A DNA stretch of 64,000 bases from Cellulosimicrobium cellulans (GTDB lineage Bacteria; Actinomycetota; Actinomycetes; Actinomycetales; Cellulomonadaceae), in contig NZ_JAMXST010000001.1 in assembly GCF_024124905.1 (NCBI RefSeq), positions 620,001-684,000 of the forward strand. Direction: 5' to 3'. How positions within the stretch are numbered: position 1 is the stretch's first letter; each line of letters opens with the position of its first letter. The translations under genes and the position numbers were made by a program. Shown piece after piece: positions 44,504 to 55,382 of this stretch. A model generated the notes under the pieces. That model was not told where the DNA came from. It made no database searches and saw nothing but the letters and a program-made list of their open reading frames with translations.

Positions 44504-44858
44504 CGGTCTCCCCGCGGAGGATCGAGGTCATCTTCTTCCCTCGCGCTACCTCGTCGACGAGCTTGTCGAGGTAGCGGATCTTCTGCATGAGCGGGTCGTC
44601 GATCTCCTCGACGCGGACGCCGCAGATCACCCCGGTGATGAGCGAGGCGTTCGGGTTCATCGACGGTGCCCGGTCGAAGAACTCCTCGAGCGTGATCTCG
44701 TCCGAGATCGCCGCCGCGAGCCCGGCGTCGTCGTAGCCGGTGAGCCAGGCGATGACCTGGTCGAGCTCGTCCGTCGTGCGCCCCTTGCGCTCCACCTTGG
44801 TCACGTAGAGCGGGTAGACGCTCGCGAAGCTGATCCCGAAGATGCGGTGTCGCGCCAT
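44490..44858 (-). CDS. DUF2200 protein
   Basis: 122 residues: MARHRIFGISFASVYPLYVTKVERKGRT at the start and ELDQVIAWLTGYDDAGL, FFDRAPSMNPNASLITGVICGVRVEEIDDPLMQKIRYLDKLVDE, which I recognise as DUF2200, a widespread small cytoplasmic family of unknown function. GAGGAG precedes ATG 44858 at good spacing. Convergent with the VOC gene. Confidence 0.85.
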   Translation of the reverse strand: MARHRIFGISFASVYPLYVTKVERKGRTTDELDQVIAWLTGYDDAGLAAAISDEITLEEFFDRAPSMNPNASLITGVICGVRVEEIDDPLMQKIRYLDKLVDEVARGKKMTSILRGETAAAS

Positions 44859-44926
44859 GGCTGCCTCCTCATGCCCGCCAGGGTCCGTCGCCGCCCGGCC
44901 CGGGCGGCCGTCCGGCACGGTTCACG

Positions 44927-45517
44927 CTACCCCGCGGCTCCCGCCGGACGGACCGCGACCATCGCGTGCGAGGCCTCGATCCGGTCCACGAGCAGCGTGC
45001 CCGCCGCGACCAGCGGCAGGAGCACGAGGTTGCCCAGCAGCATCGTGCGCAGGAACGGCAGACCCGCGACGTAGCTCGCGACGAGTCCGTCCACGGAGGC
45101 CGGGTACCAGATGCCACGCCCCTGGAACCAGACGCCGAAGTTGGTCCACGCGAAGAACCACAGCGAGCCCGCGACGCCGAACGCGGCTCCCGCGCCGACG
45201 CGGCGCCAGCCGGTCGTGTTCCGCGCGAGCAGCGAGCCCAGCCCGACCACGAGCCAGGCGCTCCACGTGAAGAGCGCGATCGCGGTGTTGCCGAGCACGA
45301 CGTCGGACACGACCGTCACGGCGAGCGGCACGACGAACGCCCAGCGCGAGCGCAGCAGGAGCGTCGCCGCGAACGTCGCGGCCGTGACGAGCTCGAGGTT
45401 GGCGGGCGCGCCCAGGTCGGCACGCACGAGGCGCCAGACCACGGCCAGCGCCGCGAGCGCCACGACGAGCGCCGGGCGCCACCAGCGAGTCACCGTCGAG
45501 GCCTGCGAACCCGTCAC
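44927..45517 (-). CDS. DUF6580-like membrane protein (candidate ECF-type S component)
   Basis: 196 residues with five to six hydrophobic helices, loops NLELVTAATFAATLLL and FFAWTNFGVWFQGRGIWYPASVDGLVASYVAGLPFLRTMLLG. The W-T-N-F-G-V-W and Y-P-x-x-x-x-G-L features are those I associate with DUF6580 proteins, resembling substrate-binding subunits of ECF vitamin transporters. GTG overlaps the DUF4430 stop (GTGA). With a DUF4430 lipoprotein partner, cobalamin or another corrinoid is the most attractive substrate, but this is inference. Confidence 0.7.
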   Translation of the reverse strand: MTGSQASTVTRWWRPALVVALAALAVVWRLVRADLGAPANLELVTAATFAATLLLRSRWAFVVPLAVTVVSDVVLGNTAIALFTWSAWLVVGLGSLLARNTTGWRRVGAGAAFGVAGSLWFFAWTNFGVWFQGRGIWYPASVDGLVASYVAGLPFLRTMLLGNLVLLPLVAAGTLLVDRIEASHAMVAVRPAGAAG

Positions 45518-45975
45518 GAGGTGAACGTCTCGAGCTTCCACGTGATCTCGTCCCCGTCCTCGGTCTCGAGGGATCCTGCTCCCACGGTAGCCATCTCGCC
45601 GTTCACGTACAGCGCCCAGAACTCGCTGTCCGGGTCGGCCGCGACGCCGTCGATCGCCGTGACGAACGCGTTCCCGCCCTCGCCGGTCACCTGGGCGGAC
45701 GGGTCCGCCTCGAGCAGCAGGTCGAGCGCGGTCGTGCCCGCGCGCCCCTCGTACGACAGCTCGGGCGCGTCCTCGGCGTCGTCGGACGCCTCGTCCGTCG
45801 CGTCGTCGGCCGGGGCGCTCGTCTCCTCGCTCGCGGTCGACGTGGACGGCGACGCGGCGTCGGCGGCCGGCTCGTCGGTGGAGGAGCACCCGGCTAGCAG
45901 GCCCGCGGCGAGCAGGACGGCGGTCAGGGCGGTGAGCGGGCGCGCGGCGGCGTCGCGGAGGGTTCGGAGGGTCAC
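45514..45975 (-). CDS. DUF4430 (transcobalamin-like) lipoprotein
   Basis: 153 residues: signal peptide and lipobox (LLAAGLLAGCSS), a long acidic Ser/Thr/Asp linker (about 32-80), then a DUF4430 domain: TTALDLLLEADPSAQV, GNAFVTAIDGVAADPDSEFWALYVNGEMATVGAGSLETEDGDEITWKL. DUF4430 is the C-terminal domain of intrinsic factor/transcobalamin and in bacteria occurs on surface proteins near ECF-type transporters. GTG 45975 is six bases after TACGCT (45987-45982, minus strand): leaderless. Coupled to the DUF6580 gene. Confidence 0.8.
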   Translation of the reverse strand: MTLRTLRDAAARPLTALTAVLLAAGLLAGCSSTDEPAADAASPSTSTASEETSAPADDATDEASDDAEDAPELSYEGRAGTTALDLLLEADPSAQVTGEGGNAFVTAIDGVAADPDSEFWALYVNGEMATVGAGSLETEDGDEITWKLETFTS

Positions 45976-46039
45976 GACGTCAGCGTACGGAGCCTGCGCC
46001 GACCCGCGCCCGGACGCCCGCCAGTCGGACGACGCACCG

Positions 46040-46684
46040 TCACCCGATCTCCTCGCCCGCGACGGCCTTGGCGGCCAGCCGCTCCTCCTCGCTGACCTCC
46101 CAGACCTCGTAGGCGGAGTGGAACGCGAGGAAGATGATCCCGCACCCGAGCACGAGGTCCGGCCAGCCGGAGCCGGTCCACGCGGTCACGAGCCCCATCG
46201 CGATGACGGCGACGTTGACGAGCACGTCGTTGCGCGCCGACAGGAACGCTGCCCGGCTCAGCGACCCACCGTGGTGTCGGACCCGCACCAGGAGCCACGC
46301 GCACACGCCGTTGACGACGATCGCCCCGAGCGAGGCGAGGACGAGCGGCACGACGTGGGGCGCCGTCGGGTCGCCGAAGCGCTGCACCGCCTCCCAGGCC
46401 GCGAAGAGGGCAGGACCGAGGATGAGCAGCGCCATGACCTTGCCCAGGACCGCGCGCCGCGCGAGCGGGAAGCCGAGCGCGACGGCGATGAGCAGGTTGA
46501 TCGCCGTGTCCTCGAGGAAGTCCACGCTGTCGGCGAGCAGCGAGACCGAACCCGCCGCGAGCGCGACCGTGAGCTCGACGACGAAGTACGCGAGGTTGAG
46601 CCCCGCGACCAGCAGGACGGTGCGCCGTAGCAGGCGGACGAGGTCGGGGTCGCCCGCCCGACGCGCGTCCTGCCCGTCGGTCAT
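46040..46684 (-). CDS. cation diffusion facilitator-like membrane protein
   Basis: 214 residues, five to six membrane helices. LLADSVDFLEDTAINLLIAVALG carries the CDF-type D-x-x-x-D (Asp in ADSVDFLED), and a second acidic site lies in SARNDVLVNVAVI. The C-terminal cytoplasmic domain is short, so it is a compact CDF family member that could export zinc, cobalt or similar ions by proton antiport. ATG 46684 is two bases after the topoisomerase stop, so it is cotranscribed with that gene. Confidence 0.85.
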   Translation of the reverse strand: MTDGQDARRAGDPDLVRLLRRTVLLVAGLNLAYFVVELTVALAAGSVSLLADSVDFLEDTAINLLIAVALGFPLARRAVLGKVMALLILGPALFAAWEAVQRFGDPTAPHVVPLVLASLGAIVVNGVCAWLLVRVRHHGGSLSRAAFLSARNDVLVNVAVIAMGLVTAWTGSGWPDLVLGCGIIFLAFHSAYEVWEVSEEERLAAKAVAGEEIG

Positions 46685-46686
46685 CG

Positions 46687-48816
<2,130 letters not shown>

Positions 48817-48960
48817 GGCGGCAAGCCTAGACGAGCGCGCCCACACCGTTGCGCTCCCCCGCCGCGAGGCCGCTGCGCGACGACGCGGCTCCGCTTCGCG
48901 GGTAGCGAACCCCGGGCCCCGGCGGGACGAATCCTCGGGAGCAGATGGTTTGATGTTCAC

Positions 48961-49173
48961 GTGACTGCTACGACGACCACCACCGAACCGCTGACCGCGG
49001 CCGACCGCTGCGACCGCTGCGGGGCCCAGGCGTACGTCCGTGTGGTCCTGCCGAGCGGCGAGCTGCTGTTCTGCGGCCACCACGCGCGGGCGCACGCGGA
49101 TGCCTACACCGACCTCGCGACGTCCATCCAGGACGAGACCGACAAGCTGCTCGCGGAGCACGGCGCGCGCTGA
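48961..49173 (+). CDS. DUF7455 small zinc-ribbon-like protein
   Basis: 70 residues with ADRCDRCGAQAYVRVVLPSGELLFCGHHARAH: a C-x-x-C and C-x-H-H pair suggesting one zinc. The acidic C-terminus ends IQDETDKLLAEHGAR. It matches the small actinobacterial family I know as DUF7455, of unknown function, often beside rpoD/sigA as here. GTG start at 48961; no clear ribosome site. Confidence 0.8.
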   Translation: MTATTTTTEPLTAADRCDRCGAQAYVRVVLPSGELLFCGHHARAHADAYTDLATSIQDETDKLLAEHGAR

Positions 49174-49262
49174 CGCGCCCTCCGCCGAGCACCGTCCCGC
49201 GCCAGGAGCGCACCACCGCGGGGACCGGCTCCACCGCCCGGTCCTGGCGGCACGACCTCAGA

Positions 49263-49306
49263 CACGACGAAGGCCCCGAGGAGATCTCCTCGGGGCCTTC
49301 GTCGTG
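49263..49306. terminator. bidirectional hairpin between DUF7455 gene and sigA
   Basis: A perfect 44-base palindrome (22-base arms meeting at 49284/49285, core GGCCCCGAGGAGATCTCC...) between convergent stops. Very strong terminator for both genes. The rest of 49174-49356 shows nothing else. Confidence 0.85.
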
Positions 49307-49356
49307 CGACGACGGCGGGCGGCCGGTGGCGTGCACCGGCCGCCCGCCGCGACGCG

Positions 49357-50922
49357 TCAGTCGAGGTAGTCGCGCAGCACCTGCGAGCGGCTCGGGTGGC
49401 GCAGCTTCGACATGGTCTTCGACTCGATCTGACGGATGCGCTCACGCGTCACGCCGTAGACCTTGCCGATCTCGTCGAGCGTCTTGGGCTGGCCGTCCGA
49501 GAGGCCGAACCGCATCGAGACGACGCCCGCCTCGCGCTCGCTGAGCGTGTCGAGCACCTGGTGGAGCTGCTCCTGCAGGAGCGTGAAGCTCACGGCGTCG
49601 GCCGGGACGATGGCCTCGGAGTCCTCGATGAGATCACCGAACTCGCTGTCGCCGTCCTCGCCGAGCGGGGTGTGCAGCGAGATCGGCTCGCGGCCGTACT
49701 TCTGGACCTCGACGACCTTCTCCGGGGTCATGTCGAGCTCCTTGGCGAGCTCCTCGGGCGTGGGCTCACGACCCAGGTCCTGCAGCATCTGACGCTGCAC
49801 GCGCGCGAGCTTGTTGATGACCTCGACCATGTGCACCGGGATGCGGATGGTGCGCGCCTGGTCCGCCATCGCGCGCGTGATCGCCTGCCGGATCCACCAC
49901 GTCGCGTACGTCGAGAACTTGTAGCCCTTGGTGTAGTCGAACTTCTCGACCGCACGGATCAGACCGAGGTTGCCCTCCTGGATCAGGTCCAGGAACAGCA
50001 TGCCGCGACCCGTGTACCGCTTGGCCAGCGACACCACCAGACGCAGGTTCGCCTCCAGCAGGTGGTTCTTCGCCCGCTTGCCGTCGTGCGCGATCCACTG
50101 CAGCTCACGCTTGAGCTTGCGGTCCAGGTCGTCGCCCTCGGCCGCGAGCTTCTCCTCCGCGAACAGGCCGGCCTCGATCCGCTTCGCGAGCTCGACCTCC
50201 TGCTCCGCGTTCAGCAGCGCGACCTTGCCGATCTGCTTGAGGTAGTCCTTGACCGGGTCGGCCGTCGCACCCGCGGTCACGACCTGCTGGACCGGCGCGT
50301 CGTCCTCGTCGGCGTCCGACACGACGAAGCCCGTCTCCTCGGGCTCCTCGGTCGCGGCACCGGCGGCGGGCTTCTTCGCTCCCGTGTCCGCGGCCGCGTC
50401 CTCCTCGTCCTCGATCACGTCGATCTCGAGGTCCTCGACCTCGACCTCGACGTCGTCCTCGTCGTCGTCCTTCTTCTTGGCGCGCGCGGGGGTCGCCTTC
50501 GCCTTGGCCGGAGTCTTCGCCGCGGTCTTGCGCGCCGCGGGCTTCGCCGGGCCGGTGGACGGGGCGGCCTCGGCCGCGTCGCCCTCGGCGGCCGGGGCGG
50601 CCTTGGTGGTGGTCGTCGTGCGCTTGGTCGTCGACGCGGACTTCGCCGCCGCGGGCTTGGTGCGCGCCGTCGTCGTGCTGCGCGGGGACGCCGCCGCAGC
50701 GACCTTGGTCGTGGTCGGGATGTCGACCTCGACGCCGGCGCCCGCGAGCGCGCGGAAGACCGCCTTCAGCCGCTTGGCGTCGTTGACGGCGGCCTGCTCG
50801 CACGCGGTGCGGAAGCTCTCGGCGTCGACGCGACCGTTCGCGCTGCCGCGCCGCAGGAGCTCCTGCAGGGCGGGGTGCTCGAACTCTCGCGGGAGTGCGG
50901 AAATCGGGGTTGAGGGCGCCAC
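49357..50922 (-). CDS. sigA: principal RNA polymerase sigma factor (sigma-70 group 1)
   Basis: 521 residues. A region 1.1-like N-terminus ([19 protein letters not shown]...) is followed by a long low-complexity Ala/Lys/Thr then Asp/Glu-rich linker (about 75-205), as in actinobacterial RpoD/HrdB. Conserved core: [21 protein letters not shown] (1.2), [23 protein letters not shown] and [21 protein letters not shown] (2.1-2.2), [18 protein letters not shown] (2.3-2.4), region 3, and the 4.2 helix-turn-helix [25 protein letters not shown] 50922 has AAAGG upstream; a TTG at 50940 is possible. It sets housekeeping promoter choice. Confidence 0.95.
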   Translation of the reverse strand: MAPSTPISALPREFEHPALQELLRRGSANGRVDAESFRTACEQAAVNDAKRLKAVFRALAGAGVEVDIPTTTKVAAAASPRSTTTARTKPAAAKSASTTKRTTTTTKAAPAAEGDAAEAAPSTGPAKPAARKTAAKTPAKAKATPARAKKKDDDEDDVEVEVEDLEIDVIEDEEDAAADTGAKKPAAGAATEEPEETGFVVSDADEDDAPVQQVVTAGATADPVKDYLKQIGKVALLNAEQEVELAKRIEAGLFAEEKLAAEGDDLDRKLKRELQWIAHDGKRAKNHLLEANLRLVVSLAKRYTGRGMLFLDLIQEGNLGLIRAVEKFDYTKGYKFSTYATWWIRQAITRAMADQARTIRIPVHMVEVINKLARVQRQMLQDLGREPTPEELAKELDMTPEKVVEVQKYGREPISLHTPLGEDGDSEFGDLIEDSEAIVPADAVSFTLLQEQLHQVLDTLSEREAGVVSMRFGLSDGQPKTLDEIGKVYGVTRERIRQIESKTMSKLRHPSRSQVLRDYLD

Positions 50923-51035
50923 AAACCGACCTTTCGGCAATCATGGGGGGCGGTAGGGCCGCCGGAGCGGGGACGTGAACCGTGAAGTGCGGGCTTCTCG
51001 TGGACTCTCACGGTGAGTCGTCGGGCTCTGGCGGA

Positions 51036-51048
51036 TACCTATATTGTA
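51036..51048 (-). promoter_or_regulatory. AT-rich promoter upstream of sigA
   Basis: On the minus strand TACAAT (51048-51043) followed by ATAGG stands out in very GC-rich surroundings as a near-consensus -10, giving transcription from about 51036 and a leader of about 115 bases to the sigA GTG. A clear -35 is not visible. The 270-base gap 50923-51192 holds nothing else I recognise. Confidence 0.55.
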
Positions 51049-51192
51049 CCGGCGATCCGTGCACCGGACGCCGCGACACGAGGTGAGGTCGGACCTGACC
51101 GCCTCGCGGCGGCCCGCACACCACGTCTCGGCGACGTTCGACACCCGGGTCCTGGCCTGTACAACGGCCCGGTACCCCCGAAGATTCCCTGC

Positions 51193-51591
51193 TCAGGCCC
51201 CCGCACGCTCGGGCTTGACGGCCAGCACCGGGCAGGGCGCGTCGAGCAGGATGCGCTGCGCGTTCGACCCGAGGATGAGCTTGCCGACCGGGCTGCGGCG
51301 GCGCAGGCCGATGACGATGAGGTCCGCGGAGGCCCGCTCGGCGGCGCTCACGAGGTCCTCGGCGAGGTCGGACGTCCCCTGCTCGCGCCGCAGCGTCGTC
51401 CCCGTCCCCGCGAGCCGCTCCTCGACCCGACGCAGGTCGTCCTCGTGCGCCGCGACGAGCTCGGGCGTCGAGGTCGACGCCTCCGTGACGACGACCACGA
51501 GATCGGTGCCGCGCCGGACCGCCTCGGTGGCCGCGCTGTCGAGAGCCTCGCGACCCTCGGGCGTGCTCAGGTGCGCGACGACGACGCTCAT
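51193..51591 (-). CDS. universal stress protein (UspA family)
   Basis: 132 residues, a single UspA domain: VVVAHLSTPEGREAL at the start, then DLIVIGLRRRSPVGKLILGSNAQRILLDAPCPVLAVKP, which carries the ATP-binding G-2x-G-9x-G(S/T) motif. It probably binds ATP and acts in stress or dormancy. GGAGGACAC immediately before ATG 51591 is a strong ribosome site. Confidence 0.85.
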   Translation of the reverse strand: MSVVVAHLSTPEGREALDSAATEAVRRGTDLVVVVTEASTSTPELVAAHEDDLRRVEERLAGTGTTLRREQGTSDLAEDLVSAAERASADLIVIGLRRRSPVGKLILGSNAQRILLDAPCPVLAVKPERAGA

Positions 51592-51686
51592 GTGTCCTCC
51601 GGGAACGGATCGTGGGCGCGGTCGGCCGCGGGCGGCGACCGCAGGTCGTGTTGCGGTCGAACCTACCCGAACCCGCGCGCCGCGGC

Positions 51687-52862
51687 TCACACGTCGGCGC
51701 GGATCCAGCCCGGCGCGACCCCGGCGTCGAGCGCGCTCGACAGCAGGAGGGCGAGCCGGTACGTCGGGTCCTCCGCGAGCGCCTCGTCGAGCCGGCGTCC
51801 CGCCCTGCCGCCGTCCCCGTGCCACCAGGCGACGAGCGCGAGGAGCGTGAGCGCCGGGGCCGTGCTCCCGCGCGGCGCGTGGGCCACGACCGCCTCGAGC
51901 ACGGCGCGGGCGGGACCGGTCACGTCCGGGTCCGGCGCCAGTCCCGCCGCCGGGTCGACGATCGACGCGATCGCGCGCGCCGTCCCGGCGTCGACGTCGC
52001 CGCCGCGGACCGTGCGGTCCGCGAGGTCGCCCGTCCCGGACACGAGCGAGACGAGCACGGCGTCACGCACGGGGACCGCCTCGAGCCCGGCCGCGAGCCG
52101 GCCGAGGACCGTGGCCGGAGGCAGCCCTGCACCGGTCCCCGCGCCCCGGGCCCCGCTCTCGGCACGCCCCTGCTCGTGCGCGGCCGCGCGGGCGACCGCC
52201 GCACGCCACTCGGCCAGGCTCTCGACGCGGCGGGCGACGGCGTCGGGGTCGGCCCCGGCGCCGGGAGGACCGCCCTCGCGGGCGCGGTCCCGTACCCGGC
52301 GGGCCGCGCGCGCCGCACGCCGCCGCGCGTCGGCGCCCGCGCGCGGGATCCGCAGCGCCTCCTCGCGCGAGTCCGCGAGCACGGCCCCGGCGAGCACCAT
52401 GTGCGCACCCACCTCGCTGGACTCGAGCTCGCGCAGCGGGCGCCCGCCCGGCGGGCAGCACTCGTCCTCGGCGCAGTCGAGCGCGTACCAGCCGCTCGGC
52501 GACACGACCCAGACGTCCACCGGACCGTGCTCCGGCTCGACGGCCTCCCGGCAGCGCTCGACGGCGGCCCTCACGACGGCGGTCCCGACGCCGCCGGACC
52601 GCAGCGGCGCTCCCGTGTACACGACGAGGACGACCCGCTGCGCGCCGTCGGCGGCGAGGTGGCCGACGACGGAGCGCGCGAGCTGCGGGCCGTGCTCCAG
52701 GTCGGCGAGGTCGGCGACGTCGACCCGGACGACGAGGCCGACCCGACCGCGCGGCGGTCGCAGCCCGACGAGGACGACGCTGTCCTGGGGTCGGTAGCCG
52801 AGCCGGTAGGGGACGTAGGCGAGGAGCTCGCGCGGGCCCTGGGCCCGGATCAGGGTGGTCAT
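51687..52862 (-). CDS. DUF4192 protein
   Basis: 391 residues. The N-terminus RAQGPRELLAYVPYRLGYRPQDSVVLVGLR and the later SPSGWYALDCAEDECCPPGGRPLREL (clustered Cys), with a final tetratricopeptide-like WWHGDGGRAGRRLDEALAEDPTYRLALLLSSALDAGVAP, identify DUF4192, an actinobacterial family of unknown function. No membrane segments. Start is ATG 52862 or ATG 52871, three codons apart; neither has a convincing ribosome site. Confidence 0.8.
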   Translation of the reverse strand: MTTLIRAQGPRELLAYVPYRLGYRPQDSVVLVGLRPPRGRVGLVVRVDVADLADLEHGPQLARSVVGHLAADGAQRVVLVVYTGAPLRSGGVGTAVVRAAVERCREAVEPEHGPVDVWVVSPSGWYALDCAEDECCPPGGRPLRELESSEVGAHMVLAGAVLADSREEALRIPRAGADARRRAARAARRVRDRAREGGPPGAGADPDAVARRVESLAEWRAAVARAAAHEQGRAESGARGAGTGAGLPPATVLGRLAAGLEAVPVRDAVLVSLVSGTGDLADRTVRGGDVDAGTARAIASIVDPAAGLAPDPDVTGPARAVLEAVVAHAPRGSTAPALTLLALVAWWHGDGGRAGRRLDEALAEDPTYRLALLLSSALDAGVAPGWIRADV

Positions 52863-53014
52863 GACGCCCATCCCAGCCCGTCTCGACGGCGCGCGGGGCG
52901 GGCGGGCGGACGGCTGTGGACGCCCGGGGCCCGGACCCGACCCCGCGCTCCGCCTGTGGTCCACCCCCGAGGCCGGTGGTGGCTCGCAGACGCCCGGGTG
53001 ACTACGGTGTGCGC

Positions 53015-53587
53015 GTGCCACCACGAACCCGAGCCCGCGCGCGGCGAGCGGCCCCGTCCGTCCACGCGGCCGCCGTCGTCCTTGCCGTGGCGCTGCTCGG
53101 CACGGCGCTCGCCGGCTGCCAGGCGGGCCCGGACGACGTCCAGGGGGCCGCCGGGCCCCGTGGCACGCCCGCGTCCCCCGCCGAGGAGGCTGCGGGGGAC
53201 GCCGGCACGCCGCTGCCCCGCTACGACGCGGACTCCGCCGTCGGAGACCTCGTGGAGGGCTTCCCGGCCGAGCTCGTCACGGTCCCCGCGGGCGCCCAGG
53301 TGCTCGCGAGCTCGGCCCGGCCGTCCGAGGACGGCACGCTGGTCGACGTCACCCTCAACCTGCGCTCGGACGAGCCCGTCGACGTGCTCACCGCCTACTA
53401 CACCGAGGCGCTCGGCGCCGCCGGGTTCGCGGTGTCGCCCTCGAGCGTCCCGAGCGCGCTCACCTCGCTCACGACGTTCGTCCGGACGCCGGCCCCCGAG
53501 TCCCCCACCGAGTCGCTGGCCGTCGGCGTGTTCGACGACGAGACCGAGCGGCTGGTGACGATCAGCGGGCAGGTCGCGGCCGGCTGA
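53015..53587 (+). CDS. hypothetical lipoprotein
   Basis: 190 residues: Arg-rich start, signal helix and lipobox (VAVALLGTALAGCQA), a Gly/Ala/Pro linker, then an alpha/beta domain (PRYDADSAVGDLVEGFPAELVTVPAGAQVLASSARP, VDVLTAYYTEALGAAGFAV, LAVGVFDDETERLVTISGQV). I do not recognise the family. The Y-Y-T-E-A-L-G-A-A-G-F motif is common in small secreted actinobacterial proteins. GTG 53015 is six bases after TACGGT (53003-53008), leaderless. Followed closely by the polyprenyl synthase gene. Confidence 0.7.
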   Translation: MPPRTRARARRAAPSVHAAAVVLAVALLGTALAGCQAGPDDVQGAAGPRGTPASPAEEAAGDAGTPLPRYDADSAVGDLVEGFPAELVTVPAGAQVLASSARPSEDGTLVDVTLNLRSDEPVDVLTAYYTEALGAAGFAVSPSSVPSALTSLTTFVRTPAPESPTESLAVGVFDDETERLVTISGQVAAG

Positions 53588-53642
53588 CGGGTCCGACCGT
53601 GGGACGACGCCGCCGAGGTGCCGCACCGCATAGGCTGCCCCC

Positions 53643-54821
53643 GTGCCGAACCCGTCGCTGCCGACCTCGTCCTCGCCCGAGCCCCTCGACCCGGGGGCCC
53701 CTCGGAGCGTCACCGACCCGAGCCCGAGCGCGCTCGTCGACCGGGAGGGCGTCCGCGCCGGGGTCGACGAGGCCCTGCACGTCTCGACCGCGGCGCTGCG
53801 CGAGGAGCTCTCCTCCACGCACCCCGACGCCGACCCCCTCGCCGACGCGACGGACGAGCTGCTCGCCGGTGGCAAGCGCCTCCGGGCGGCCTTCTGCTAC
53901 TGGTCCTGGCGCGCGCACGGCGGCGACCCGGACGGCCCGCACCGCGCGGTCGCGCTCCGTGCGGGCGCGGCGCTCGAGCTGTTCCAGGCCGCTGCGCTCT
54001 TCCACGACGACGTCATGGACGCCTCCGACACCCGGCGCGGGCGGCCGACCGCGCACCGCGCGTTCGGCGCGCGGCACCGCGGGCTCGGCTGGTCCGGCGA
54101 CGCCGACCGCTACGGCGAGAACACGGCGATCCTGCTCGGCGACCTCGCGCTCATCGCGAGCCACCGCGAGCTGGGCGACGCGCTCGACGCCCTCCCCGCC
54201 GACGTCGCGACCCGCTCGCGCGTCGTCTTCGGCCGCATGCAGACCGAGGTGATCGTCGGGCAGTACCTCGACGTGCAGGCGCAGGTGCTGCCCTGGGGCG
54301 ACGACCCCGCGGCCGACGAGGAGCGCGCGCGCGCCGTGATCCGGTCGAAGTCGGCGCGCTACAGCGTGGAGCACCCCATCGCGCTCGGCGCGGCGCTCGC
54401 CGGGGCCGACGAGGACGCCGTCGCCGCGACGAGCGCGTTCGGGCTGCCCGTGGGCGAGGCGTTCCAGCTCCGTGACGACGTGCTCGGCGTGTTCGGGGAC
54501 GCGCGCGTCACGGGCAAGCCCGCGGGCGACGACCTGCGCGAGGGCAAGCGCACGGTGCTCGTCGTGCGCGCGCTCGCCGCCGCGACGCCCGCGCAGCGCG
54601 ACCTCCTGCTCACGCACCTGGGCGACCCTGACCTCGACGCGAGCACGGTTGAGGACCTGCGCGCCGTGCTCGTCGAGACCGGCGCGCGCGACGCCGTGGA
54701 GGCGCTCATCGCCGAGCTCACCGACCGTGCGTCGTCGGCCCTCGCCGACGCCGGGCTCGCCGAGCCCGGGGCCACGATGCTCGGGCTGCTCGCGCGGGCC
54801 GCCGTCGAGCGGACCGCCTGA
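53643..54821 (+). CDS. polyprenyl (geranylgeranyl-type) diphosphate synthase
   Basis: 392-residue trans-prenyltransferase: GGKRLRAAFCYW, first Asp-rich motif FHDDVMDASDTRRGRPTAHR (DDxxD), and second motif FQLRDDVLGVFGD (DDxxxD). Residues ahead of the first motif (F-H) suggest a medium to long chain; IdsA/IdsA2 of mycobacteria is the nearest type I recognise. It condenses isopentenyl diphosphate units for menaquinone, carotenoid or polyprenol synthesis. GTG 53643 is six bases after TAGGCT (53631-53636), leaderless. A 40-residue Pro/Ser-rich N-terminus precedes the domain. Confidence 0.88.
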   Translation: MPNPSLPTSSSPEPLDPGAPRSVTDPSPSALVDREGVRAGVDEALHVSTAALREELSSTHPDADPLADATDELLAGGKRLRAAFCYWSWRAHGGDPDGPHRAVALRAGAALELFQAAALFHDDVMDASDTRRGRPTAHRAFGARHRGLGWSGDADRYGENTAILLGDLALIASHRELGDALDALPADVATRSRVVFGRMQTEVIVGQYLDVQAQVLPWGDDPAADEERARAVIRSKSARYSVEHPIALGAALAGADEDAVAATSAFGLPVGEAFQLRDDVLGVFGDARVTGKPAGDDLREGKRTVLVVRALAAATPAQRDLLLTHLGDPDLDASTVEDLRAVLVETGARDAVEALIAELTDRASSALADAGLAEPGATMLGLLARAAVERTA

Positions 54822-54863
54822 CGCGGGGCCGAGCGGCTCGGACGGGCTGGTCGGGCGAGCGGG

Positions 54864-55289
54864 TCAGAGCTCGGACTGCGCGACGCGGCGCACCCGCGCC
54901 TTGTGCCCGCTCAGGAGCGTGTCGAACGGGGGCTCACCCAGCTCGTCGTTCGGGCTGAACAGCCACTCGAGGATCTCGGCGTCGTCGAACCCGGCGTCGG
55001 CGAGCACGACGATCGTGCCCTGCAGGCTCGACAGGACGCCCACCCGCCCGCTCTCGTCCGGACGGCCCGCGTTCGCCGGGTCGACGAGGTGCAGCGGCAC
55101 GAGGAAGCGGGCCGGGATCTGGAACGTCGTGCGCTCGCCGCGCTTCACGCCGACGACGCGGCGCTCCTGCACGATGCGGCGCACCTTGCCGACGTCGGTG
55201 CCGAGCGCCTCGGCGACGTCGGGCAGGGTCAGCCACTCGCCGACCAGGTCGTCGAGGGTCGGGCGGGGGCTGGGGTCACGGTCGGTCAC
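54864..55289 (-). CDS. Rv2175c-like DNA-binding protein
   Basis: 141 residues: winged/helix-turn-helix N-terminus (GEWLTLPDVAEALGTDVGKVRRIVQERRVVGVKRGE), then a C-terminal domain with LSSLQGTIVVLADAGFDDAEILEWLFSPNDELGEPPFDTL. This is the pattern of mycobacterial Rv2175c, a DNA-binding protein phosphorylated by PknL. The gene lies divergent from pknL, as in mycobacteria, and next to a prenyl synthase. Thr residues in the N-terminal tail (MTDRDPSPRPTLDD) could be phosphosites. GTG 55289 is six bases after TAGGCT (55301-55296, minus strand): leaderless. Confidence 0.85.
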   Translation of the reverse strand: MTDRDPSPRPTLDDLVGEWLTLPDVAEALGTDVGKVRRIVQERRVVGVKRGERTTFQIPARFLVPLHLVDPANAGRPDESGRVGVLSSLQGTIVVLADAGFDDAEILEWLFSPNDELGEPPFDTLLSGHKARVRRVAQSEL

Positions 55290-55382
55290 CGGGCAAGCCT
55301 ACGGCGTGCCTCCACACGACACCCACGCCGTGCGCGCCCGCGCTCACCGGATCGCGACGTCGGGCCACCTAGACTCTCTCCC

